DNA of 64,000 bases from Limimaricola pyoseonensis (lineage in GTDB: Bacteria > Pseudomonadota > Alphaproteobacteria > Rhodobacterales > Rhodobacteraceae). The stretch lies in NCBI RefSeq assembly GCF_900102015.1, contig NZ_FNAT01000002.1:682001-746000 (forward strand). The letters run 5' to 3'. The position numbers were made by a program, and so were the translations under genes. Under the pieces are notes generated by a model. The model had not been told where the DNA came from. It saw only the letters and a list, made by a program, of their open reading frames with translations, and ran no database searches. Shown here one piece after another: positions 25,862-37,065 of the stretch (within the stretch, counting starts at the first letter, position 1; each line of letters opens with the position of its first letter).

Positions 25862-27364
25862 ATGAACGGCAAGAGGGCCTCACTGGCCGATCTGGGGCTG
25901 ACGGCGCAAGGCGGCCGCGAGGCGCGGCTGAGCGGGCTGTCGGTCGACAGCCGCGAGGTGCGCGAGGGCCATCTCTTCGCGGCGCTGCCCGGCAGCACGG
26001 CGCATGGCGCGGGATTCGTCGCCATGGCGATCGAGAAGGGCGCGGCGGCGATCCTGACCGATGCCGAGGGCGCGCGCATCGCCGCCACGGCGCTCGACGG
26101 CGCATCGGTCGCGCTGGTGCTCTCCGAGGAGCCACGGCAGGCGCTGGCCCGCGCGGCCGCGCTGTGGTTCGGGCCGCAGCCCGAGACGGTGATCGCCGTG
26201 ACCGGCACCAACGGCAAGACCTCGGTCTCGACCTTCGCGCGCCAGATCTGGGTGGCGCTGGGTCGCCGCGCCGTCAATCTCGGCACCACCGGCATCGAGG
26301 GCGCCTGGACCCACCCGCTCAAGCACACCACGCCCGAGCCGATCACGCTGCACCGGGCGCTGGCCGAGGCCACGCGCGCCGGCGTCACCCATGTCGCGAT
26401 GGAGGCGTCGAGCCACGGGCTCGACCAGCACCGGCTCGACGGGGTGCTTCTGGCGGCGGCGGGCTTCACCAACTTCACCCAGGACCATCTCGACTACCAC
26501 GGCAGCTTCGAGGCCTATTTCGAGGCCAAGATGGCGCTGTTCGACCGGGTGCTGCCCGACGAGCGCGCGGCGGCCGTCAATCTCGACGATGCCAAGGGCC
26601 GCGAGGTCGCGGCGCGCTGCGCCCGGCGTGGCCAGGAGGTGATCGGCGTCGGCCGGCACGAGGACGCGCGTCTGCGGCTGCTGAACCAGCGCTTCGATGC
26701 CACCGGCCAGGAGCTGCGCTTTTCCTGGCAGGGCGCGGCGCGGATGACCCGGCTCGACCTCGTCGGCGGCTTCCAGGCCGAGAACGTGCTTCTCGCGGCG
26801 GCCATGGTGATCGCGGCGGGCGAGGATCCGGACATGGTGTTCCGGGCATTGCCGGAGCTCACCACCGTCCGCGGCCGGATGCAGCTCGCCGCGCAGCGCG
26901 AGAACGGCGCGACCGTCTTCGTCGACTACGCCCACACCCCCGACGCGGTCGAGACCGCGCTCAAGGCACTGCGCCCGCATGTGATGGGGCGCATCGTCGC
27001 CATCGTCGGCGCCGGCGGCGACCGTGATCGCACCAAGCGGCCGCTGATGGGCGCGGCCGCCGCGCATCACGCCGACGCGGTGATCGTCACCGACGACAAC
27101 CCGCGCAGCGAGGACCCCGCCGCCATCCGCGCCGCGGTGATGGACGGCGCGCGCGGCGTGGTCGGCGGCGCCGAGAGCGTCACCGAGACCGGCGATCGCG
27201 CCGAGGCGATCCTGCGCGGCGTCGATGCGCTGGGGCCGGGCGACGCGCTGCTGATCTGCGGCAAGGGCCACGAGACCGGGCAGATCGTCCGCGACGCGGT
27301 GCTGCCCTTCGACGACGCCGAGCAGGCCTCGGTCGCCGTCGCAGCGCTGGAGGGTCGGGCATGA
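25862..27364 (+). CDS. murE: UDP-MurNAc-tripeptide synthetase MurE (meso-diaminopimelate adding)
   Basis: 500-residue cytosolic Mur ligase adding the third peptide residue. The P-loop is VTGTNGKTSVSTFA (near residue 115), the central domain has FTQDHLDYHGSFEAYF, and the DNPR motif in VTDDNPRSEDPAA specifies meso-diaminopimelate rather than lysine. It starts 14 bases after ftsI and overlaps murF by four bases. Confidence 0.97.
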   Translation: MNGKRASLADLGLTAQGGREARLSGLSVDSREVREGHLFAALPGSTAHGAGFVAMAIEKGAAAILTDAEGARIAATALDGASVALVLSEEPRQALARAAALWFGPQPETVIAVTGTNGKTSVSTFARQIWVALGRRAVNLGTTGIEGAWTHPLKHTTPEPITLHRALAEATRAGVTHVAMEASSHGLDQHRLDGVLLAAAGFTNFTQDHLDYHGSFEAYFEAKMALFDRVLPDERAAAVNLDDAKGREVAARCARRGQEVIGVGRHEDARLRLLNQRFDATGQELRFSWQGAARMTRLDLVGGFQAENVLLAAAMVIAAGEDPDMVFRALPELTTVRGRMQLAAQRENGATVFVDYAHTPDAVETALKALRPHVMGRIVAIVGAGGDRDRTKRPLMGAAAAHHADAVIVTDDNPRSEDPAAIRAAVMDGARGVVGGAESVTETGDRAEAILRGVDALGPGDALLICGKGHETGQIVRDAVLPFDDAEQASVAVAALEGRA

Positions 27365-28803
27365 GCCTCTGGACCGCCTCTGACGCTGCCTCCGCGACCG
27401 GCGGCCGCGCCACCCGCGACTGGCAGGCCGACGGCGTCTCGATCGACACCCGCACGCTCAGGCCCGGCGATCTCTTCGTGGCGCTGCAGGCGGCGCGCGA
27501 CGGCCACAACTTCGTCGCGCAGGCGCTGGAGAAGGGCGCGGCTGCAGCACTTGTCAGCCGCATTCCCGAAGACGTTCCCGAAGACGCGCCGCTTCTGCTC
27601 GTCGACGAGGTGCTGCCGGCGCTGGAGCGGCTCGGCATCGCCGGGCGCGCGCGCACCGAGGCGCGGGTTGTTGCGATCACCGGCTCGGTCGGCAAGACCT
27701 CGACCAAGGAGATGATGCGCGCCGCGCTCGAGGGGCAGGGCCGCGTTCACGCCGCCGAGGCCAGCTACAACAACCACTGGGGCGTGCCGCTGACGCTGGC
27801 GCGGATGCCGGCCGACACCGAGTTCGCGGTGATCGAGATCGGCATGAACCACCCCGGCGAGATCGCGCCGCTGGCGCGCATGGCGCGCCCGCATGTGGCG
27901 ATGATCACGACCGTCGCGGCGGTGCATCTCGAGGCCTTCGAGAACGTCGAGGGCATCGCGCGTGAGAAGGCCTCGATCTTCGAGGGGCTCGAGCCCGGCG
28001 GCTGCGCGGTGATCAACGGCGATCTGGCGGTCAGCCCGATCCTGCGCGCCGCCGCGCGCGCCCGCGAGGCGCGGATCATCGGCTTCGGCGCCGGGGTCAG
28101 CAACCACCACCGGCTGCGCGAGGCGCATGTACGCGAGGGCGCGACGGTCGGCAAGGCCCGGCTGTGGCGCACCGAGATCGCGCTGAAGATCGCGACGGAG
28201 GGCCGGCATTTCCTGCTCAACGCGCTCGGCGTGATCGCCGCGGCGCAGGCCATGGGCGCCGACCGCGCCCGGGTGATCTGCAACCTCGCCAGCTGGGCGC
28301 CGCCCTCCGGCCGCGGCACCCGCGAGACCGTGGTGATCGACCCCGCCCGCGAGGGCGAGACGCTCGAGCTGATCGACGACGCCTTCAACGCCAACCCGAC
28401 CTCGGTGTCGGCGGCGCTGGCCGTGCTGGCCGCCGGGCAGCCCTGCGACGGCGTCGGCCGGGTGCATCGCGGCCGCCGCATCGCCATCCTCGGCGACATG
28501 CTGGAGCTGGGCCCGCGCGAGCACGAGCTGCACGCCGCGCTGGCCGAGGACGCAGCGATGGCGGCGCTGCGCACCGTCCATTGCGTCGGCCCGCGCATGC
28601 GGGCGCTGCACGAGGCGCTGCCGCCCGAACGGCGCGGGCGCTGGGTCGAAACCGTCGAGGAGCTGGTCCCGCAGATCGACCGGCTGGTCGATTCCGGCGA
28701 CATCGTGCTGGTCAAGGGCTCCAAGGGCAGCCGGGTCAGCCGCGCCGTTGACGCGATCCGCAAACTGGGGCAACGGACCCGCTCCGGCGAAAAGGAGGCC
28801 TGA
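27361..28803 (+). CDS. murF: UDP-MurNAc-pentapeptide synthetase MurF
   Basis: 480-residue cytosolic ligase attaching D-Ala-D-Ala to UDP-MurNAc-tripeptide. The ATP-binding loop is [18 protein letters not shown] and the Mur middle domain includes [18 protein letters not shown] and [19 protein letters not shown]. Ligand-binding residues continue in [17 protein letters not shown]. It overlaps murE and is separated from mraY by five bases. Confidence 0.97.
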   Translation: MSLWTASDAASATGGRATRDWQADGVSIDTRTLRPGDLFVALQAARDGHNFVAQALEKGAAAALVSRIPEDVPEDAPLLLVDEVLPALERLGIAGRARTEARVVAITGSVGKTSTKEMMRAALEGQGRVHAAEASYNNHWGVPLTLARMPADTEFAVIEIGMNHPGEIAPLARMARPHVAMITTVAAVHLEAFENVEGIAREKASIFEGLEPGGCAVINGDLAVSPILRAAARAREARIIGFGAGVSNHHRLREAHVREGATVGKARLWRTEIALKIATEGRHFLLNALGVIAAAQAMGADRARVICNLASWAPPSGRGTRETVVIDPAREGETLELIDDAFNANPTSVSAALAVLAAGQPCDGVGRVHRGRRIAILGDMLELGPREHELHAALAEDAAMAALRTVHCVGPRMRALHEALPPERRGRWVETVEELVPQIDRLVDSGDIVLVKGSKGSRVSRAVDAIRKLGQRTRSGEKEA

Positions 28804-28808
28804 GGCCC

Positions 28809-29891
28809 ATGCTCTATCTGCTGACGCTGCTGTCCGACGGCGGCGACCTGTTCAACCTGTTCCGCTACATCACGTTCCGTGCGGGCGGGGCCTTCCTGAC
28901 GTCGCTGCTCTTCGCCTTCGCCTTCGGGCGGCCGCTGATCGACGTGCTCAGGCGCACCCAGGGCAAGGGCCAGCCGATCCGGATCGACGGGCCGGCGGGC
29001 CACATGGCCAAGGCCGGCACGCCAACCATGGGCGGGCTTTTGATCGTTGGCGCGGTGCTGACCTCGACCCTGCTCTGGGCCCGGCTCGACAACGCCTACG
29101 TGCTGATGGTGCTGTTCGTGACGCTGGGCTTCGCGCTGATCGGCTTCGCCGACGACTACGCCAAGGTGCGCAAGCAGAACACGGCCGGCGTCTCCGGCAA
29201 GGTCCGCCTCGCGATCGGCTTCACCATCGCCGGCCTCGCCAGCTGGTGGGCGGCGATGCACCATCCCGAGGCGCTGACCAACCAGCTCGCCTTCCCGGTC
29301 TTCAACGAGCTGTTGCTCAATCTCGGTATCCTCTTCGTGCCCTTCGCGATGATCGTGATCGTCGGCGCCGCCAACGCGGTCAACCTGACCGACGGCCTCG
29401 ACGGCCTCGCCATCATGCCGGTGATGATCGCCGCCGGCGCCTTCGGCGTGATCGCCTACGCGGTGGGCCGCACCGACTTCACCGAGTATCTGGGCGTGCA
29501 CTACGTGCCCGACACCGGCGAGATCCTCGTCTTCACCATGGGGCTGATCGGCGGCGGGCTGGGCTTCCTGTGGTACAACGCGCCGCCGGCGGCGGTCTTC
29601 ATGGGCGACACCGGCAGCCTCGCGCTGGGCGGTGGCCTCGGCGCCATCGCGGTGGCCACCAAGCATGAGATCGTGCTGTCGATAGTCGGCGGCCTCTTCG
29701 TGGTCGAGGCGCTGTCGGTGATCATCCAGGTGTTCTACTTCAAGCGCACGGGGCGCCGGGTCTTCCTGATGGCGCCGGTGCACCACCATTACGAAAAGAA
29801 GGGCTGGTCGGAGCCGCAGATCGTGATCCGCTTCTGGATCATCTCGCTGATCCTCGCGATGATCGGCCTCGCCACGCTGAAGCTGCGCTGA
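28809..29891 (+). CDS. mraY: Phospho-MurNAc-pentapeptide translocase MraY
   Basis: 360-residue inner-membrane enzyme making lipid I from undecaprenyl phosphate and UDP-MurNAc-pentapeptide. About ten membrane helices are evident. The catalytic aspartates lie in [11 protein letters not shown] and [11 protein letters not shown], and the HHH motif in [12 protein letters not shown]. All belong to the polyprenyl-phosphate N-acetylhexosamine-1-phosphate transferase family. Confidence 0.97.
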   Translation: MLYLLTLLSDGGDLFNLFRYITFRAGGAFLTSLLFAFAFGRPLIDVLRRTQGKGQPIRIDGPAGHMAKAGTPTMGGLLIVGAVLTSTLLWARLDNAYVLMVLFVTLGFALIGFADDYAKVRKQNTAGVSGKVRLAIGFTIAGLASWWAAMHHPEALTNQLAFPVFNELLLNLGILFVPFAMIVIVGAANAVNLTDGLDGLAIMPVMIAAGAFGVIAYAVGRTDFTEYLGVHYVPDTGEILVFTMGLIGGGLGFLWYNAPPAAVFMGDTGSLALGGGLGAIAVATKHEIVLSIVGGLFVVEALSVIIQVFYFKRTGRRVFLMAPVHHHYEKKGWSEPQIVIRFWIISLILAMIGLATLKLR

Positions 29892-29910
29892 GTTTTCACG
29901 GAGAACGACC

Positions 29911-31308
29911 ATGATCCCGGTGCGTGGACATGAGGGACAGACCATCGCCGTTCTGGGCCTCGGCCGGTCGGGCCGGGCCACGGCGGCGGCGCTGAAGGCG
30001 GGCGGCGCGGATGTCGTCGCCTGGGATGACGGCCCCTCGGGGCGCGAGGCCGCCGAGGCCGAGGGGATCGAGCTGCGCGACCTGACCCGCGCCTCGGCCT
30101 ACGAGGGCGTCTCGCTGCTCGTCACCTCGCCGGGCATCGCGCATCTCTACCCCGCGCCGCATGCCGCCATACAGGCCGCCTGGGAGGCGGGGGTGCCGGT
30201 CGACAACGATATCGGCCTGTTCTTCCGCAGCTTCGCGGCCGAGGGCTTCGAGGAGTTCGACACGCTGCCGCGCGTTGTCGCCGTGACCGGCTCGAACGGC
30301 AAGTCGACCACCTCGGCGCTGATCCACCACATCCTCGTCGAGAACGGTCGGCCGGCGCAGCTTGCCGGCAATATCGGCCGCGGCGTGCTCGACCTCGATC
30401 CGCCGCAGGACGGCGAGGTGGTCGTGCTCGAGCTGTCGAGCTACCAGACCGAGCTTGCGCGCGCGCTCACGCCCGACGTCGCGGTGCTGACCAACCTCTC
30501 GCCCGACCATCTCGACCGCCATGCCGGGCCGGGCGGCTATTTCGCCGCGAAACGTAGGCTCTTCGCCGAGGGCGGGCCCGACCGCGCGGTGATCGGCGTC
30601 GACGAGAACGAGGGCCGCTTCCTCGCCAACCAGCTCGCCACGGCCGCCGCGGACGACCGGGTGATCGCGATCTCCTCGGGGCGCAAGCTGCAGGGGCCGG
30701 GCTGGAACGTCTTCGCCCGCAAGGGCTTCCTGAGCGAATGGCGCAAGGGCCGGCAGGTCGCCTCGGTTGACCTGCGCGACGTGCCCGGCCTGCCGGGCGC
30801 GCACAATCACCAGAACGCCTGCGCCGCATGGGCGGTGGCGCGCAGCCTCGGCCTCGGCCCACGTGGCATCGAGGCGGCGCTGCGCTCCTATCCGGGCCTG
30901 CCGCACCGCTCGCAGCGCGTGGCCGAGAAGGATGGCGTGGCCTTCGTCAACGACTCCAAGGCCACCAATGTCGATAGCGCCGCCAAGGCGCTCGCCGCCT
31001 TCCCGCGCATCCGCTGGATCTGCGGCGGGCTGGAGAAGGAGGGCGGGCTCGCGAGCCTCGCACCGCAGCTTTCCCACGTTGCCAAGGCCTACGTGATCGG
31101 CCGCGAGGCCGAGGCTTTCGCGCTCAAGCTGCCGGGTGTCGAGGCCGAGATCTGCGGCGCCATGGCCGTCGCGGTCGCGCGCGCCATGGAAGAGGCCGAG
31201 CCGGGCGACACGGTGCTGCTCGCGCCTGCGGCGGCGAGCTTCGACCAGTACGACAACTTCGAGAAGCGCGGCGAGGATTTCGTGGCCGAGGTGCGCGCCC
31301 GGCTCTGA
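29911..31308 (+). CDS. murD: UDP-MurNAc-L-alanine--D-glutamate ligase MurD
   Basis: 465-residue cytosolic Mur ligase. The N-terminal Rossmann domain starts [18 protein letters not shown], the P-loop is [15 protein letters not shown], and the middle and C-terminal domains contain [14 protein letters not shown] and [16 protein letters not shown]. The start ATG 29911 follows CGGAGAACGACC. Downstream, the division gene order is interrupted by two non-dcw genes before ftsW. Confidence 0.96.
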   Translation: MIPVRGHEGQTIAVLGLGRSGRATAAALKAGGADVVAWDDGPSGREAAEAEGIELRDLTRASAYEGVSLLVTSPGIAHLYPAPHAAIQAAWEAGVPVDNDIGLFFRSFAAEGFEEFDTLPRVVAVTGSNGKSTTSALIHHILVENGRPAQLAGNIGRGVLDLDPPQDGEVVVLELSSYQTELARALTPDVAVLTNLSPDHLDRHAGPGGYFAAKRRLFAEGGPDRAVIGVDENEGRFLANQLATAAADDRVIAISSGRKLQGPGWNVFARKGFLSEWRKGRQVASVDLRDVPGLPGAHNHQNACAAWAVARSLGLGPRGIEAALRSYPGLPHRSQRVAEKDGVAFVNDSKATNVDSAAKALAAFPRIRWICGGLEKEGGLASLAPQLSHVAKAYVIGREAEAFALKLPGVEAEICGAMAVAVARAMEEAEPGDTVLLAPAAASFDQYDNFEKRGEDFVAEVRARL

Positions 31309-31389
31309 GCGTCACCACGCCCTTCGATTGATCGGGCGAACCCCGGCCGCGTGCTAGGCTGGCCTCCGTTGCGGTGCAGGAGGTGAGTG

Positions 31390-31767
31390 ATGTTTCGAAG
31401 ATCGATGGTGGCGGCCGCTCTGGCTGCGGTGACGCTGGCCGCGCCGGCGGCCGCGCAGCAGTGCCAGATGCTGCGGTTTCCCGCGGGCTACACGGTGGGG
31501 CACGTGAAGGGGCAGGCCTCGGGCGACGAGGTGGCCTGCTACCTGCTCGACATCCCGGTGCAGCAGAACTTCTCGGTCGTGGTGGTCGAGGGACGCGGCA
31601 TGATCACCGCCGCCCCCGGCGGCTGGGACGCCACCGATCAGCGGATGTATGTCGGCTGGGGCGAAGACCGGGTCCGGCCGTTCCGCCTGCATGTCGGGCC
31701 GCTGATGCGCGCGCCGATGTCGCCCTTCACGCTCGAGATCCGCTTCGAGGCCCCGGGCAACGGCTAG
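31390..31767 (+). CDS. Small secreted protein, unrecognised
   Basis: 125-residue protein with a clear signal peptide: basic MFRRSM, hydrophobic AAALAAVTLAAP and an AAAQ-type cleavage site near residue 22. The mature part has two cysteines (C25 and about C50), a proline/valine-rich sequence and no known motif, and is probably periplasmic. I prefer ATG 31390, seven bases after AGGAGG, over the adjacent GTG. It lies inside the dcw cluster after murD, and its stop overlaps the stop of the opposite-strand flavoprotein gene by the four bases CTAG. The function is unknown. Confidence 0.75.
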   Translation: MFRRSMVAAALAAVTLAAPAAAQQCQMLRFPAGYTVGHVKGQASGDEVACYLLDIPVQQNFSVVVVEGRGMITAAPGGWDATDQRMYVGWGEDRVRPFRLHVGPLMRAPMSPFTLEIRFEAPGNG

Positions 31768-32954
31768 CGCGCGCCGGCGATCGCGGTCCCGGCGGCGAAA
31801 CCCGAAGCCCAGGCCCATTGGAAGTTGTAGCCGCCGAGCCAGCCGGTCACGTCCACGCATTCGCCGATGAAATGCAGACCCGGCACCGCCTTGGCCTCCA
31901 TCGTCTTCGACGACAGCGCGTCGGTCGACACCCCGCCCAGCGTCACCTCCGCCGTGCGGTAGCCCTCGGTGCCCGCCGGCGTCATCCGCCAGTTCCGCAG
32001 GCTGTCACAGAGCGCGTCGATGGCGCGGTCGGACTGGTCGGCGATGTTGCCGGACAGCGCGTGCTCGGTGGCGAGGTGATCGACCAGTCGCGCCGGCAGC
32101 TGCTGCGCCAGCACGGTCTTGAGCGCCTTGCGGCCCTCGCGGCGCTTGGCGTCCTTCAGAGCCTGCGCCAGCGTCCCCGAGGGGGCGAGATCGACGGCGA
32201 TCTCCTCGCCCTCGTGCCAGTAGGAAGAGACCTGCAGCATCGCCGGGCCGGACAGGCCGCGATGGGTGAACAGCATCGCCTCGTCGAAGCTCGCGCCGCC
32301 GGCGGTCGCGCGCACAGGCAGCGAGACCCCGGAAAGGGGCGCGAAGCGGTCGGGGAAGGTGAAGGGCACGAGGCCCGGGCGCGTCTCGGTCACCGGCAGG
32401 CCGAACTGCGCCGCGATGCGGTAGGCGAGGCCGGTCGCGCCCATCTTCGGGATCGACTTGCCGCCGGTCGCGACCACGACGCGCCGCGCCCGCAGCTCCT
32501 GCCGCCGGCCCTCGGTCTCGATCACCGCCCGGAACCCCGATTCGTCTCGCGCGATCTCGACCAGCTCGGTGCGCAGCCGGACCTCGGCGCCGGCGCGCTC
32601 GGCCTCGGCCATCAGCATCGCGACGATCTGCGTCGCCCGGCCGTCGCAGAACAGCTGGCCCAGCGTCTTCTCATGCCAGGCGATGCCGTGCCGCCCGACG
32701 AGGTCGAGAAAGTCCCACGGCGTGTAGCGCGAGAGGGCGGATTTGTGGAAATGCGGGTTGGCGCCCAGGAAATTTCCCGGCGCGGTCCGCAGGTTGGTGA
32801 AGTTGCACCGGCCGCCGCCCGAGATCCGGATCTTCTCGCCCGGGGCCTTGGCGTGGTCGATCACCACCGTGTCGCCGCCCGCATGGGCGGCGGCGAAGAG
32901 CCCCGCCGCGCCGGCGCCGAGGATCAGCGTTTCGATGGTCGTGGTCCTGTCCAT
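31764..32954 (-). CDS. HI0933/YhiN-type FAD-dependent oxidoreductase
   Basis: 396-residue flavoprotein of the HI0933 family. The dinucleotide-binding motif is LILGAGAAGLFAAAHAGG (residues about 9-26), followed by ISGGGRCNFTNL, the family signature, and VVATGGKSIPKMGATG. The C terminus carries CVDVTGWLGGYNFQWAWASGFAAG, which completes the FAD site. The reaction is unknown. It is encoded on the opposite strand inside the dcw cluster, between murD and ftsW, so ftsW onward must be expressed from a promoter within or downstream of this gene or by antisense-direction read-through. Confidence 0.9.
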   Translation of the reverse strand: MDRTTTIETLILGAGAAGLFAAAHAGGDTVVIDHAKAPGEKIRISGGGRCNFTNLRTAPGNFLGANPHFHKSALSRYTPWDFLDLVGRHGIAWHEKTLGQLFCDGRATQIVAMLMAEAERAGAEVRLRTELVEIARDESGFRAVIETEGRRQELRARRVVVATGGKSIPKMGATGLAYRIAAQFGLPVTETRPGLVPFTFPDRFAPLSGVSLPVRATAGGASFDEAMLFTHRGLSGPAMLQVSSYWHEGEEIAVDLAPSGTLAQALKDAKRREGRKALKTVLAQQLPARLVDHLATEHALSGNIADQSDRAIDALCDSLRNWRMTPAGTEGYRTAEVTLGGVSTDALSSKTMEAKAVPGLHFIGECVDVTGWLGGYNFQWAWASGFAAGTAIAGAR

Positions 32955-33107
32955 CCCCGCGACCTGCCGCGTTTTCGGCCCGGGCTCAAGCCGATCCGGC
33001 GTCGGACCAACGCGTCATTCCTGTGGCAAAGCGTCACCTTTCGCGCTAGGGTATCGCGACGAGACCCGCACAAGCGGGCAAGGCAGAGGCAATCAGGCAG
33101 CAGTTTC

Positions 33108-34274
33108 ATGACCGAAATGGTGCATGGGGCGGTCCCCGTTCGGACCGTTGACCCGATTCTTCCGCGCTGGTGGCGCACGATCGACGTCTGGAGCATGTCC
33201 TGCATTCTCCTGCTGTTCGCGATCGGTCTGCTGCTGGGGCTGGCCGCCTCGCCGCCGCTGGCCGCCCGCAACGGCCTCGACCCCTTCTACTATGTCAGCC
33301 GGCAGGCCTTCTTCGGGATCCTGTCGCTGGGCGTGATGTTCGGCGTCTCGATGATGACGCCGCAGCTGGTGCGCCGGCTCGCTGTGCTCGGTTTCCTCGG
33401 CGCCTTCGTGGCGCTGGCGCTGCTGCCGGTCTTCGGCACCGATTTCGGCAAGGGCGCGGTGCGCTGGTACTCGTTCGGCTTCGCCTCGGTGCAGCCGTCC
33501 GAGTTCCTCAAGCCCGGCTTCGTGGTGGTCGCGGCCTGGTTCATGGCGGCGGGGCTCGAGCCCTCCGGCCCGCCGGGGCGGCTGTGGTCCTTCGCGCTGG
33601 CGGTGACCATCGTGCTGTTCCTCGCGCTGCAGCCCGATTTCGGGCAGGCGGCGCTGGTGCTGTTCTCCTGGGGGGTGATGTATTTCGTCGGCGGCGCGCC
33701 GATGTTCCTGCTGCTGGGCCTCGCCGGGGCGGTCGCCGCGGCCGGCACGCTGGCCTACAACAGCTCCGAGCACTTCGCCCGCCGCATCGACGGCTTCCTG
33801 TCGGCCGAGGTCGACCCCACCACCCAGCTCGGCTACGCCACCAACGCCATCCGCGAGGGCGGTTTCTTCGGCGTCGGCGTCGGCGAGGGGCAGGTGAAGT
33901 GGTCGCTGCCCGACGCGCATACCGACTTCATCATCGCCGTGGCGGCCGAGGAATACGGGCTGGTCTGCGTGCTGGTGATCATCATGCTCTACGCCACCAT
34001 CACCGTGCGCTCGCTGATGCGGCTGATGAAGGAGCGCGACATCTTCATCCGCCTCGCCGGCACCGGCCTCGCCTGTGCCTTCGGCGTGCAGGCGATCATC
34101 AACATGGGCGTGGCGGTGCGGCTCCTGCCGGCCAAGGGCATGACGCTGCCCTTCGTCAGCTATGGCGGCTCTTCGGTGATCGCGAGCGGCATCGCGCTGG
34201 GCATGCTGCTGGCCTTTACCCGCACCCGCCCGCAGGGCGGCATCGGCGACATCCTGCTGCGGCGGGGCCGCTGA
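33108..34274 (+). CDS. ftsW: Septal peptidoglycan polymerase FtsW
   Basis: 388-residue SEDS-family glycosyltransferase with about ten membrane helices; partner of FtsI. Signature segments include [30 protein letters not shown] and the C-terminal [19 protein letters not shown]. The start ATG 33108 (MTEMVHG) is used; nine bases further on is a second ATG. The frame extends far upstream only as a shadow of the flavoprotein gene. Its stop overlaps murG (TGATG). Confidence 0.96.
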   Translation: MTEMVHGAVPVRTVDPILPRWWRTIDVWSMSCILLLFAIGLLLGLAASPPLAARNGLDPFYYVSRQAFFGILSLGVMFGVSMMTPQLVRRLAVLGFLGAFVALALLPVFGTDFGKGAVRWYSFGFASVQPSEFLKPGFVVVAAWFMAAGLEPSGPPGRLWSFALAVTIVLFLALQPDFGQAALVLFSWGVMYFVGGAPMFLLLGLAGAVAAAGTLAYNSSEHFARRIDGFLSAEVDPTTQLGYATNAIREGGFFGVGVGEGQVKWSLPDAHTDFIIAVAAEEYGLVCVLVIIMLYATITVRSLMRLMKERDIFIRLAGTGLACAFGVQAIINMGVAVRLLPAKGMTLPFVSYGGSSVIASGIALGMLLAFTRTRPQGGIGDILLRRGR

Positions 34275-35383
34275 TGGCGGAGGGGCGCCTTCTCGTCATC
34301 GCCGCCGGCGGCACCGGCGGGCACATGTTCCCGGCGCAGGCGCTGGCCGAGCTGATGCTGACCCGCGGCTGGCGGGTCAAGCTCTCCACCGATGCGCGCG
34401 GCGCGCGCTACACGCAGGGCTTCCCGCGCGAGGTCGAGATCGAGCAGGTCGGCGCCGGCACTTTCGCCCGCGGCGGGCTCACCGACAAGGCGCTGGCGCC
34501 GCTGCGGATCGGCGGCGGCGTGACCGCGGCGCTGGCACGGATGCTGCGCGACCGGCCGGCGGCGGTGGTGGGCTTCGGCGGCTACCCCTCGATCCCGGCG
34601 CTGGCGGCGGCGACGCTGCTGGGCCTGCCGCGGATGCTGCACGAACAGAACGGCGTGCTGGGCCGGGTCAACGCGCTGTTCGCCAAGCGCGTCGACGCCG
34701 TGGCCTGCGGCACCTGGCCGACCGAGCTGCCCGCGGGCGTCGAGGCGGTGCACACCGGCAACCCGGTGCGCCGCGCCGTGCTCGACCGCGCCGGCGCCGC
34801 CTACATCCCGCCCGGCGACTACCCGATGTCGGTGCTGGTGATCGGCGGCAGCCAGGGTGCGCGGATCCTGTCGGACGTGGTGCCGCCCGCCATCGCCAAC
34901 TTGCCGCCCGAGCTGCGCCGCCTGGTGCGGGTCAGCCATCAGGCGCGCGAGGAGGACGTGCAGCGGGTCTCGACCTACTACGCGGACGAGGGCATCGACG
35001 CCGAGGTGCAGACCTTCTTCACCGACCTGCCGACGCGGATGAGCGAGGCGCAGCTGGTGATCGCCCGCTCCGGCGCCTCGACCGTGGCCGATCTGAGCGT
35101 GATCGGCCGGCCCTCGATCCTGGTGCCGCTGGCGATCGCGATCCGCGACGAGCAGACCGCGAACGCGCGGGGGCTTGTCGAAGCCGGCGCGGCGATCATG
35201 TTCCCTGAAAGACGATTCCACGTCGACGCGCTGTCCGAGAAGATCGCCCTCGTGCTGGGCAACGGGCAGGGCGCGATGCAGATGGCGCAGGCGGCCCGCC
35301 GCACCGGGATTCCCGACGCGGCGGAGCGGCTGGCCGGCCTGGTGGAGCAACTGGCGGACGGACAAAAGGAACAACCAAGCTGA
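34274..35383 (+). CDS. murG: UDP-GlcNAc:lipid I transferase MurG
   Basis: 369-residue peripheral membrane GT-B glycosyltransferase making lipid II. The N-terminal motif [17 protein letters not shown], the membrane-facing segment [14 protein letters not shown], the HEQN motif in [14 protein letters not shown] and the C-terminal [11 protein letters not shown] and [11 protein letters not shown] regions are all present. It is coupled to ftsW by a one-base TGATG overlap. Confidence 0.97.
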   Translation: MAEGRLLVIAAGGTGGHMFPAQALAELMLTRGWRVKLSTDARGARYTQGFPREVEIEQVGAGTFARGGLTDKALAPLRIGGGVTAALARMLRDRPAAVVGFGGYPSIPALAAATLLGLPRMLHEQNGVLGRVNALFAKRVDAVACGTWPTELPAGVEAVHTGNPVRRAVLDRAGAAYIPPGDYPMSVLVIGGSQGARILSDVVPPAIANLPPELRRLVRVSHQAREEDVQRVSTYYADEGIDAEVQTFFTDLPTRMSEAQLVIARSGASTVADLSVIGRPSILVPLAIAIRDEQTANARGLVEAGAAIMFPERRFHVDALSEKIALVLGNGQGAMQMAQAARRTGIPDAAERLAGLVEQLADGQKEQPS

Positions 35384-35400
35384 TGGACGGGACCGGGGCC

Positions 35401-36804
35401 ATGAACGCAGCGACCAAACTGCCGCTCGATGTCGGGCCGATCCACTTCGTGGGGATCGGCGGTATCGGCATGTCGGGGATCGCCGAGGTGCTTCTGAACC
35501 AGGGCTACACGGTCCAGGGTTCGGATCTGAAGGCCTCGAAGATCACCAAGCGGCTCGAACAGCTCGGCGCGCGGGTGTTCGTCGGGCAGAGCGGCGAGAA
35601 CCTCGACGGCGCCGCGGTGGTGGTGATCTCCTCGGCGATCAAGCCGGGCAACCCCGAGCTCGACGAGGCGCGCAGGCGCGGCCTGCCGGTGGTGCGCCGG
35701 GCCGAGATGCTGGCCGAGCTGATGCGGCTGCGCTCCAACGTCGCCGTCGGCGGCACCCACGGCAAGACCACCACCACCACCATGGTCGCGACGCTGCTCG
35801 ACGCCGGCCGCTTCGACCCGACCGTGGTCAATGGCGGCATCATCCACGCCTATGGCTCGAACGCCCGGATGGGGCAGGGCGAGTGGATGGTGGTCGAGGC
35901 CGACGAGAGCGACGGCACCTTCAACCGCCTGCCCGCGACCATCGCCATCGTCACCAACATCGACCCCGAGCACATGGATCACTGGGGCTCGATCGAGGGG
36001 CTGCGGCAGGGCTTCCTCGACTTCGTGTCGAACATCCCCTTCTACGGCCTCGCCGTGTGCTGCACCGACCACCCGGAGGTGCAGGCGCTGGTCGGCCGGA
36101 TCACCGACCGCCGGGTCGTGACCTTCGGCTTCAACGCCCAGGCCGACGTGCGGGCCGCGAACCTGCACTACAAGGCGGGCGTGGCGCATTTCGACATCGT
36201 GCTCAGGGCCGAGGACGCGGTGATCGAGGGCTGCAGCCTGCCGATGCCGGGCGACCACAACGTGTCGAACGCGCTCGCCGCGGTGGCGGTGGCCCGCCAT
36301 CTGGGCATGAAGCGCGACGAGATCCGCGCCGCGCTGGCCGCCTTCGGCGGCGTGAACCGCCGCTTCACCAAGGTGGGCGAATGGAACGGCGTCCCGGTGA
36401 TCGACGATTACGGCCACCACCCGGTCGAGATCGCCGCCGTGCTGCGCGCCGCGCGCCAGGCCAGCGAGGGGCGGGTGATCGCGGTGCACCAGCCGCACCG
36501 CTATTCGCGGCTGTCCTCGCTGTTCGAGGATTTCTGCACCTGCTTCAACGACGCCGACGTGGTCGGCATCGCCGATGTCTACGCCGCGGGCGAGGCGCCG
36601 ATCGAGGGGGCCTCGCGCGACGATCTCGTCGCCGGGCTGATCCGGCACGGCCACCGCCAGGCCCATGCCATCGGCTCCGAGGAGGCACTGGCCCGGCTGG
36701 TGCGCGAAGAGGCCCGGCCCGGCGACATCGTGGTCTGCCTCGGCGCCGGCACGATCAGCACCTGGGCGCAGGCGCTGCCGGCCAACCTGGAGGCCGGGGC
36801 GTGA
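35401..36804 (+). CDS. murC: UDP-MurNAc--L-alanine ligase MurC
   Basis: 467-residue cytosolic Mur ligase for the first peptide residue. Motifs: [19 protein letters not shown] (N-terminal nucleotide domain), [18 protein letters not shown] (P-loop), [14 protein letters not shown] and [15 protein letters not shown] chose ATG 35401 because homologues begin MNAATKLP; an upstream ATG at 35383 that overlaps the murG stop would add six residues and could be the coupled start. It overlaps the next gene by four bases. Confidence 0.95.
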   Translation: MNAATKLPLDVGPIHFVGIGGIGMSGIAEVLLNQGYTVQGSDLKASKITKRLEQLGARVFVGQSGENLDGAAVVVISSAIKPGNPELDEARRRGLPVVRRAEMLAELMRLRSNVAVGGTHGKTTTTTMVATLLDAGRFDPTVVNGGIIHAYGSNARMGQGEWMVVEADESDGTFNRLPATIAIVTNIDPEHMDHWGSIEGLRQGFLDFVSNIPFYGLAVCCTDHPEVQALVGRITDRRVVTFGFNAQADVRAANLHYKAGVAHFDIVLRAEDAVIEGCSLPMPGDHNVSNALAAVAVARHLGMKRDEIRAALAAFGGVNRRFTKVGEWNGVPVIDDYGHHPVEIAAVLRAARQASEGRVIAVHQPHRYSRLSSLFEDFCTCFNDADVVGIADVYAAGEAPIEGASRDDLVAGLIRHGHRQAHAIGSEEALARLVREEARPGDIVVCLGAGTISTWAQALPANLEAGA

Positions 36805-37061
36805 GCGGCGTCGACGTGCTGCCGCTGGCCGCGGCCTGCCTTTGGCTGATCGCGGCGAACCTCGCCGCGATGCTGCCGGCGCGCGGCCGCTGCAGCCTGC
36901 GCTGCGTGGCGCTGATGTTCACCGGCGTGCCGCTGCTGGGGTGGGCGACCTTCTCGCTCGGCCCGGTCGCCGGCGTGCTGCTGCTGGCGGCGGGCGCCAC
37001 CTTGCTGCGCGAGCAGCTGGTCCGGGCGGCGCAGCCCTTCGACGACCGGTCCCCGGAGTGA
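36801..37061 (+). CDS. Small membrane protein, DUF2484-like
   Basis: 86-residue protein with two or three hydrophobic helices (about residues 5-25, 32-52 and 54-70). It begins at a GTG overlapping the murC stop and ends four bases before murB. A small membrane protein at exactly this place is characteristic of Rhodobacterales dcw clusters, where it is usually annotated DUF2484. The function is unknown; the position suggests a role in cell envelope synthesis. Confidence 0.8.
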   Translation: MSGVDVLPLAAACLWLIAANLAAMLPARGRCSLRCVALMFTGVPLLGWATFSLGPVAGVLLLAAGATLLREQLVRAAQPFDDRSPE

Positions 37062-37065
37062 CGCG

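Noticed and set aside
31374-33107. Plus-strand extension of ftsW upstream
   Set aside because: It is antisense to the flavoprotein gene and has no membrane or SEDS features before 33108.
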